Assembly (NCBI GenBank): GCA_902702965.1
Contig: CACRXP010000017.1
Location: forward strand, 63,316-127,315
From: Spirometra erinaceieuropaei
Lineage: Eukaryota; Platyhelminthes; Cestoda; Diphyllobothriidea; Diphyllobothriidae
Direction: 5' to 3'
DNA length: 64,000 bases
Shown: in pieces, positions 57,901 through 64,000 of the stretch
How the letters are laid out: each line of letters begins with the position of its first letter
Position numbering within the stretch: position 1 is the first letter of the stretch
Translations under genes and position numbers: made by a program
Notes under the pieces: generated by a model
What the model was told of the DNA's origin: nothing
What the model saw: only the letters and a program-made list of their open reading frames with translations
Database searches by the model: none

Positions 57901-58379
57901 GACGCCGGAGTCGCCCAGTTGTGTTTTATCCATCAGGTGAACGCGGGAGTAAACATGCCGAAATATAGAACTACATGCGGTGAGTGGCCGTTCGTTTCAT
58001 CATACTGTCGATGCGTACGGCCTATCAGCCATTTCGGATACAAAAATCAAGAACACACTCAATATCTTCCGTAAACGTACTTGCTGTTGCAGAATGGAGA
58101 ACAATTTTGCTCAGCAGTCTTCGGCACAAAAAGCGCATCAGAATGCAAACCCATCGATGGGCGCCCTTAGTATTTGCTGATTCTTCTACCCACCAACAAG
58201 TAAATAGGCAAAGTGATTGCCGGTTGTCGCAGACCTTACATCCAGTGCTATTTTAGCTGCCCGTATGACGAAACATATCCATTTCTAACGTACAGCAGCG
58301 TTCTCAGAACATTTTATCATTCCATAACTCAATGAATGGAAATTAAGCGGTTAAAAATTACGAATATTTATTATGTAGA
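54966..58379. other. Mostly unassigned sequence
   Basis: Apart from the possible exon at 55.1-55.4 kb, nothing is recognisable. A plus frame of 118 codons (56191-56547) has two cysteine-rich hydrophobic stretches but no family motif. At 57811-57818 the string GAAACGTC occurs without a hammerhead core upstream. A short run of C (56684-56692) is present. Confidence 0.45.
55095..55395 (-). CDS. Possible single exon, unknown protein
   Basis: Minus-strand open frame of about 100 codons. An acceptor-like TTTATGTACCATTTCAG lies directly before an in-phase start of the block (VKQGSYDVYVARDVIHVELQ). The translation is regular and helix-like (KVDAEAELHYSYALGQAAK, LTSLTDVKRLQDVTEALHIM, AWRRSALSKLGDLAVQAFL), unlike the low-complexity frames around it. 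I do not recognise the family. A clear donor is not visible: GCG|GTGCAAG and CAT|GTAGGC are weak options. The stop is near 55111. No neighbouring exon could be paired with it. Confidence 0.35.
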
Positions 58380-58714
58380 CTGATCGGTGAGCGCCCAACA
58401 GTCATGATTGATATTCCCGATCACAACCGACAGGAAAATGGGCCCGTGGCTCAATGGTAGAGCGTTAAACTTCATGACCAAAAATCCCGGGTTCGAATCT
58501 CAAATGATCCACACTTGGGGTTGGGTATGACTGGCTGGTGACGGCTAATAAGCCAGAAATTGCCATTCCCGTCTCCCTTGTCTTTGTCGGTATCATCTTA
58601 TCTATGTCTACTACTGGTCGCTGTGCGACTGCCTGCGAGGGTTCTAGAGTGAGCACCAAGGCACAACAGAAAGATCGTGTTCTGTAACCTGATCGGTGAG
58701 CGCCCAACCGTCAT
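58380..58714 (+). mobile_element. tRNA-derived SINE with remnant of a tandem neighbour
   Basis: A full unit (head GGGCCCGTGGCTCAATGG, B-box GGGTTCGAATCTC, body, extension) is preceded by the last ~25 bases of another unit. TGATCGGTGAGCGCCCAA occurs at 58381 and again at 58690 (period 309), so this copy also derives from a head-to-tail array. It ends at ATATATATG. The embedded hammerhead core is CTGGTGA (A6 changed), so it should be inactive. Confidence 0.86.
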
Positions 58715-58754
58715 AATATATATGTATATATTCCAAGTCGAATGTGTGCTTTGG

Positions 58755-59280
58755 GAAAGGAAGATTATTATGCAAATTTTCGACGCCAGTTCACCGAGTC
58801 GTCGTCAGGCACAGACGGAAAGCAAATGCGCCAACACAGCTAACATCTTAAGTGCACGTAAAAAATCGATAGTCGTTTGACGCTCACGCCAGTAAGCGGC
58901 CGTCGTGTGTGTCAGTCCGTTCTGATTGGTCCTCGTCTCTTCCATCTCACCTTGAGATTTCTGTACGCGGCATCCAACTCTATGTGCCGGTTGCTGCTTG
59001 ATTCGTTTGAGTGCATGGCCTCAATAAACTCTCGGCCTTTCTTTGAGGGGCACACAGCGACAATGCAAGTTTTTTCCCAAGCGAATATGTACCCGGAATC
59101 GTTGAGTTTATATTGTTGTGGAGCGCTTCCAGTTGGTCCTTTTTAACGATAACAAACGTGTCATGTACATATCGCAGCCCCAACTTACGTTTAATTGACG
59201 GAAGAGTAGTAGTCTTCAGTTTCTGTTTTGTGACTTCGGCGAGAAAACCAGAAATTGGCGTTCCACAACAATACAAACTC
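58755..59280 (-). pseudogene. PLE relic, minus strand, internally deleted
   Basis: Minus strand from 59276: GTPISGFLAEVTKQKLK (motif B), LGLRYVHDTFVIVKK (motif C with the first catalytic D changed to H), LHNNINSTIPG. It is then joined directly, in another frame, to the endonuclease C-terminus: YIFAWEKTCIVAV, KKGREFIEAMHSNES, NRHIELDAAYRNLK, to about 58900. The RT thumb and the GIY-YIG core are missing. A 3' region with a hammerhead follows. Confidence 0.78.
58770..58813 (-). ncRNA. PLE hammerhead (AAUU type), core intact
   Basis: Minus strand: stem I GTGC/GCAT (one G-U), core CTGACGA, spacer C, stem II GAC/GTC plus partial inner pairing, GAAAATTT giving GAA, loopless stem III AA/UU and U17. 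It has the same register as the 44.6-kb terminal-repeat motif, although stems I and II differ in sequence. Confidence 0.66.
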
Positions 59281-59470
59281 GACGATTCCGGGGCTTACGT
59301 TCACACTCGAAATAGAAGTCGACAGTAAACTACCTTTCCTGGATGTTCTCGTACAACAGAAGACTGACGGAACACTACGTACATCCGTTTACCGCAAAGA
59401 CACTTACGCGGAAATCATTCTACCTTACGAGAGCAATCAGCTAATTTCTCACAGACGGGGTGATGGACGC
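59265..59470 (+). pseudogene. PLE RT fragment, plus strand
   Basis: NTNSTIPGLTFTLEIEVDSK then LPFLDVLVQQKTDGTLRTSV and YRKDTYAEIILPYESNQ: the block just after the RT catalytic core, in one open frame until about 59500. It begins at the same point in the protein where the minus-strand PLE next door is cut, so two copies sit head to head. Confidence 0.78.
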
Positions 59471-59489
59471 ACGACGTTTGACCTGCCTG

Positions 59490-60178
59490 TTTGCCGCTGA
59501 GTGGTTTAGATCTCCCCGGGGCTGACCGCTGACAGGCCTGCGTGACATCTGTCCTCTTGGGGGTCGGCGTAGTTGTGGTCAAATCAACGTGCCGCTTGGC
59601 CCCTCCCACGTCAGCCGGTGGACTGATCGGTCGTTGTGGTTCAGGTGAGCGGGCGCATCGCTGAGACAGTGATCGGCCTTGGTCACATGACCATTTGCCC
59701 CCAATTCCGCTCTTTTCCCTGAGCGTTCTCTCGGTCCCGCGTGCTTGCTTGCTTTATTGGTCCTGTCCGGGCTGATCCGAGCCGTGTACGTAATGCCTGG
59801 TAGGCGGGATGTAGATCTATAGCTCGGTTGAGTGTACCAGTCAGACACCAACTTTCGAGCAGTAGTCTGGCCATCTTCTCATTGGCTCGACCAATTACCC
59901 TCGCCTTCTCAAAGGCAAATTTGTGGTTCAGTTCTCGTATGTGGCCATAAACGAAATACAGCTTGTCCTTGCGGTTGATTGCAAGTTGGTGTTCGTGCAA
60001 TCTTGTGCCGAGTCGTTTGCCCGTTTCACCAACATACCTTGCTTTGCAATTTAGGCATCGCATGCTGTAGACCACCGCCGACTGTTCTGTTGTTGGTAGC
60101 GGATCTGTGGGCTTAATGATTTGCTGTCCGATGGTGCATTCTGGTTTATGAGTCACGCCAATCCCAAAAGGTTTTAGA
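59490..60178 (-). pseudogene. PLE GIY-YIG endonuclease, minus strand, 5'-truncated
   Basis: Minus-strand frame 60156-59683 and upstream to 60178: LKPFGIGVTHKPECTIGQQI linker, SAVVYSMRCLNC (GIY half), ARYVGETGKRLGTRLHEHQL (YVG, R, E), RELNHKFAFEKARVIG, LLLESWCLTGTLNRAIDL, YQALRTRL. The domain is complete by eye, but the RT is absent. The 5' end lies at an inverted junction with the plus-strand PLE. Confidence 0.85.
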
Positions 60179-60215
60179 TTTTGGGATTGGCGTGGCTCAT
60201 AAAACAGAATGCACC
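60135..60215. repeat. Palindromic junction of two PLE copies
   Basis: GGTGCATTCTGGTTTATGAG before the centre (about 60178) mirrors CTCATAAAACAGAATGCACC after it, with CCAATCCCAAAA facing TTTTGGGATTGG. Both arms are the FGIGVxHK linker of the PLE, joined head to head. Confidence 0.85.
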
Positions 60216-61071
60216 CGCTTTGTTGAATTCAATCTTTCCCGTCATGCAGTTTACTATGGACGAAGAGCTCAACAATCAGCTGGCCTTCCTTGCCGTACAA
60301 CTGACGAAGCTGGAGGACGGGAAGCTAAGGACAACGGTCTACCGCAAGGCAGCTAACACCAGGCGAATCCTCCACTTCAAGAGCAGCCACCCCGTTGTTC
60401 ACAAACGCATTTGTTTCAGGAACCTCTTCCAGCGCATTCAAACGCACTGCAGCGACGAAAATGGGATGAAGGAAAAGATTAAGTACTTGCACACCCTATT
60501 TAAAGCTAACGATTATCCCAAGTACTTCATGCGCAAGTGTCTTAAGAAGCCCCACCCTGAGCGGTCGAACGAAGAAAACCCGAAAATTTGGCTCACAATC
60601 CTTTATTTCAAAAACGTGTCAGAGGCGACGGCAAGAATCCTAAAGCCTTTCGGGATCGGAGTGGCTCACTAGCCAGAGTCAACAATCAAACAGCAAACAA
60701 TGAGGCCCAAAGACCCGCTACCGGTGACAGAACAATCAGCGATGGTCTACAGCATACCATGCCAAAACCGTGAAGAAAGGTATGTTGGTGAAACGGGCAA
60801 ACGTCTTGGCACAAGATTGCATGGACACCAGATTGCAATCAACCGCAAGGACAAGCTGTCTATGGATTATGGCCACGTCAAACAGCAGAACTACAAATTC
60901 GCCTTTGAAAAGGCAAGGGTAATCGCCAGAGCCAATGATAAGATGGCCAGACTGATGCTCGCAATTTGGTCCTCGACTGGCACACTCAACAGAGCCATAG
61001 ATCTGCATCCCGCCTATCAGGCACTACGCACAAAGCTCGAGTCAGTGCGGACAAGGTCATCAGCACAGTAA
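60208..61071 (+). pseudogene. PLE RT end and GIY-YIG endonuclease, one stop codon
   Basis: One frame from about 60208 to 61071 with a single TAG at 60670-60672. It encodes ALLNSIFPVMQFTMDEE, LAFLAVQLTKLEDGKLRTTV (the usual LDV has A in place of D), HKRICFRNLFQRIQTHCSDE, VSEATARILKPFGIGVAH, then, after the stop, MRPKDPLPVTEQSAMVYSIP, CQNREERYVGETGKRLGTRL, HGHQIAINR, NYKFAFEKARVIARANDKM, STGTLNRAIDLHPAYQALRT. The usual C-x2-C is C-x2-R and the usual HEH is HGH, so both metal-binding and catalytic residues are changed. The RT palm is missing. A GC-rich 3' UTR and a hammerhead follow to about 61490. Confidence 0.87.
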
Positions 61072-61490
61072 AGCAAAGTGACGCGTGGCTGACAGCCGAT
61101 GTCAACAGAAAGTAGGAGAGAAGCCGGCCGGGGATCATGTTACCAGCATGGGCCGCCACCTCGTCGCTATGCCCACGAGGCTGAGATCAACTTACATGAG
61201 CCCCAACAACTGATCAGTCCGCTGAGTGACGAGGGGGAGGCCGACAAGCATGCTGGCTTGCCAACAATTACGACGGCCGAAAAGGGGTCATTAGTGGCAG
61301 GAGCCGACGGCGGTCAATCGTGGAGAGGTCAACGCTAATCGGTGGCGGACGGGCAGGTCAAAGGTCGTGCCTCGCGCTCGGATATAATACCAGGCAGGTA
61401 TCAAGGCTAACGCAATCAAGACCAGCAGGAACTGTCAAAACATTACTCTGATGATGGAAACGAGAGGGTTTCCGAAACGTCATTACAAAT
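61072..61490 (+). other. 3' region of the 61-kb PLE
   Basis: GC-rich sequence after the endonuclease stop. The open frame 61099-61338 is probably fortuitous. It ends with a hammerhead motif and an AT-rich boundary. Confidence 0.6.
61442..61486 (+). ncRNA. PLE hammerhead (ACGU type), core intact
   Basis: Core CTGATGA (61448-61454), spacer T, perfect 6-bp stem II GGAAAC/GTTTCC around GAGAGG, GAAACGTC giving GAA, loopless stem III AC/GU and C17. Stem I is weak in this copy (T-A, then a mismatch, then AT/TA). It matches the minimal hammerhead described for metazoan Penelope elements. Confidence 0.72.
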
Positions 61491-61984
61491 ATAACTCGGT
61501 CCATGAATGCGACCTATCTTCTTCCTCGTCTACTTCGGTGGATGATGAACGTGATATATGTATAGATATATAGACATATTTGCATTATTAATATCTGATA
61601 AAACAGTAGTCGCGATCACGGATCTATGATCTAATAGAAGAACACTGAAGTTAAAAATGCTGGGAAACAATAAAAATGTGCGTTCAAATTAAGCATCAAT
61701 CGGATTTGGATTTACCTATTATGGGCTGTCGATGGCAAATGAACTACAAGTAGTAGTCTCAGGCCCCATCTGCATACGTAATTAAGTGTATGCTCTAAAT
61801 ATAATTACGTTTACGTTGGACAGATTATAATTTCGTCTTCAGTGCAGGCGGACATGCAAGACCATGCTAAGCTTGCTCAGTCTTCTTGCATTGGTCTATC
61901 CACGTGTTGTAGTTTAAAGTAAGATTTACAGACAGATTTAATTAGAAAACAAGTCACCAATACGTATAAAATTATTCAAATTAT
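61491..61984. other. Unassigned sequence
   Basis: AT-rich, no feature recognised. Confidence 0.45.
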
Positions 61985-62295
61985 GGTATGCGTACTGTGT
62001 GATGCATTTCAAATTTCACAGTTGAGAAGGTCAGGTTGCATGCCATCTTAAAGAACTCTGCCTCCAGTACGCGATCGATATAGAAACATTGGTGTACTTG
62101 TGGATTGGCTGCTGTTGTCATGCGAAGTTTGGTTTTGCTTCCTCGGCTGTACGACATGGAAGCGCTGAATTGACAAGAGCGTTCGAATCGTTTTTGAACA
62201 AACTCGTGCAGTTGGAATCTCACGCCCGAACCTGGGCATGGCGGACCGGCTTGAAAACATATAATGAAAAGGGATAGCTTGACAAATATTTGTGC
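61985..62295 (-). repeat. Dispersed repeat R2, copy 2
   Basis: Matches 33150-33425 over about 240 bases. The minus-strand frame is kept (FVQKRFE.SC.F.AS.SY, TTAANPQVHQC, MACNLTFS). The family is not recognised. Confidence 0.65.
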
Positions 62296-63100
62296 GCAAG
62301 AGCAGATTCCGCGAAACTATTCACAATTATCGAGTTTGTCTAGGTAGAAATGGCAGGCTACGGACTTCACACAACTCCAAATCGCGTAAGACAATGTCTG
62401 ATGTTAAGCGGACAGGATCAGAGTAAATGGAAGTTCCTTAGGCAAACAGTCTGGGTACAGTTCAAAATGCGTCATCAGGGGGCGTCACCGTCGCTTAGTT
62501 AATGATCACGGGCTCATAGTCGGTGTTGATTATTAGTCAAATAACCGCATGACCGTCTATCTCTTCAGCACTGTTTCACCAATCCATTTTTGTTTTATAT
62601 GCGTATGCAGTAAGCGCAGTGAAAACTTTTGGCAGCAAAAGTGGAGAGTCTTGGGAGGTACAGTATCGTTCGTGAAATTGGCAAATGCCATAGGCTGGAG
62701 GGTGACCAATCAGCACTCGTGGCTTTGAGTGTGCACTGCCACGCATATTTTGCGACTTTTATGGGCAAGGGGTAAACATACGGCGAAGTGTGCGCCTGGG
62801 CTTGTCCCACGAATAATTGCTATATTCGTTCAAACTCAAAGGCCCAAACTTCGACGAGAAATTGGGCTGCTTATGCGGAACCCTACCGGATGCCATGGTA
62901 AGGACGTGAAATGCCCATCAGTCTATCTTAGCATAGGCATGCTGAATCTGCATCGCCAACGGTAACATTCTGTACTGCCTTATAAATGCTCCAGAGACGA
63001 GCGACAAAACTGATCAACGTAAGGGAAGATCGCCTTATAACTGACGTCGACTGTAAAAAATGATTCTTATTTGCTAGTAAAACCGAAGAGGAGAGTTCCG
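62296..63100. other. Unassigned sequence
   Basis: No feature recognised. Short frames (62595-62965) lack motifs. Confidence 0.45.
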
Positions 63101-63430
63101 GAAAGTAGTCGAGGTGAAAGAGAAAAACCGCTCAAACACCGGATTTCAACGGATGACGAAATCCGGTAAACGACCCTTCGGCGGTGTGCGATGAGCGTGG
63201 GAGCCAATTATCTTGACCGACACAAGGGCGTATAACAACTGTGTGGCAACGGCGTGCTTCAACACCTGACCAGTCAAGCCGTGATGCGTGTAATGCCTGC
63301 CAAATGTGATAAGCATGCAGTCGGCCCAACAAATACATCCTATAAATATTGCTACACACGGGCAGCCCACTGACCCCCTCCGACTGTCTGGATTCGGGTT
63401 TGAACCCGAAACGTCACGCTAATAAAGTCA
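63100..63430 (+). mobile_element. Possible PLE 3' untranslated fragment
   Basis: A moderately GC-rich stretch ends in a hammerhead-like GGGTTTGAACCCGAAACGTC and then AATAAAG. Composition and ending resemble the PLE tails at 54.9 and 61.4 kb. No coding part is seen. Confidence 0.4.
63384..63420 (+). ncRNA. PLE hammerhead-like motif (core decayed)
   Basis: Stem II GGGTT/AACCC and GAAACGTC are clear, and stem I TGT/ACG is possible, but the core reads CTGGATT rather than CTGATGA. Confidence 0.4.
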
Positions 63431-64000
63431 TATCCTAAAAATACGCACAGGGACGCAGGTTTCACTTCAATAGCAGAGTCGCGGCATCAAAGAAAACTCT
63501 GCCTCTTCATGTCGTAAATTTATTTATAGTCTAACTCTACACACATAATACTTCTCGCCAACTCTTTATCTTCACAGCATCTCCTCATTTGATTACATGT
63601 GATTGGACAACTTCCAATAACTAAATTGAAGTATATGCTGACATGAAACTATATAAATATTTCCCCTTTCAGTGTTTTGATGCATTGGTGTTTTATCTCT
63701 TTACAAGTTTACATTCAGTAGGGAGCGGAAAGTTATTTGAAGAGTTTCCCTTAGTTACAGTTAACTGAAACAAGTGAGTGCGTGATAGTCTGGGGATGCC
63801 TAATTTAAGACACTACATTGGTGAAGTATAATATGCAGCATTCCCTTAAACAATTGCGAATGAGGCAACAAAAATTAGAAACAAATAATCGCGAATTAAT
63901 TAAAAATAACTTACAGAGAATAGTTGTGTAGGAGTTGTTAATATGCAACAGCAGGATCATCGTCGACTGCAAGATGATTTCCCTGCGCGACATGAGTTCA
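63431..64000. other. Unassigned sequence
   Basis: AT-rich sequence with no recognisable gene or repeat up to the window end. Confidence 0.45.

Overview
This window looks like a gene-poor stretch of a large flatworm genome, most probably a tapeworm and perhaps a diphyllobothriidean. That placement is an inference from the style of the retroelement proteins: Penelope reverse transcriptases with GIY-YIG endonucleases, CR1-like LINEs and a decayed Ty3/gypsy element. I found no convincing intact cellular gene, no rRNA and no true tRNA. Almost everything recognisable is a mobile element or its remains.

Layout. 0.8-2.1 kb: broken Penelope-like element (PLE) and a SINE tail. 5.05-5.99 kb: a ~945-bp element with inverted termini, whose relatives lie at 22.4-23.4 and 33.9-34.9 kb. 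11.6-13.4 kb: 5'-truncated CR1-like LINE. 18.2-20.0 kb: a second, more decayed LINE. 22.1-26.4 kb: an old segmental duplication in which one copy keeps the empty site of the ~970-bp element. 28.4-28.9 kb: PLE fragment. 29.4-31.8 kb: gypsy relic without reverse transcriptase. 37.5-38.0 and 39.4-40.8 kb: PLE 3' parts. 41-44.5 kb and 47.5-49.2 kb: a dense complex of tRNA-derived SINEs, 352-bp tandem repeats, fold-back units and (TA)n tracts. 44.5-47.5 kb: the best-preserved PLE, with terminal repeats and only two nonsense codons. 52.3-53.6, 54.7-55.0 and 58.4-61.5 kb: more PLE pieces and a SINE.

The main observation is that several unrelated-looking repeat families each carry a hammerhead ribozyme (HHR) fold: the tRNA-derived SINE body, the 352-bp tandem repeats (retrozyme-like), and the terminal regions of several PLE lineages. 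A less certain fourth case is a ~240-bp fold-back element. In total there are about 25-30 complete or decayed motifs in 64 kb. In the three clear families the consensus stem III is a short self-complementary sequence with no real loop (ACGU, AAUU or AGCU in PLEs, AUGGCCAU in the SINE, ACACGUGU in the 352-bp repeat), and stems I and III show compensatory changes between copies. Minimal hammerheads in Penelope elements that may act as dimers are known from published work. I do not know of a description of the SINE-borne and 352-bp versions in this lineage. All folds were read by eye and none was computed.

How the parts fit together: PLEs and LINEs supply reverse transcriptase, while the SINE and the 352-bp repeats have no coding capacity and would depend on it. 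Many of these units end at (TA)n tracts, which suggests a shared target preference or a shared integration route.
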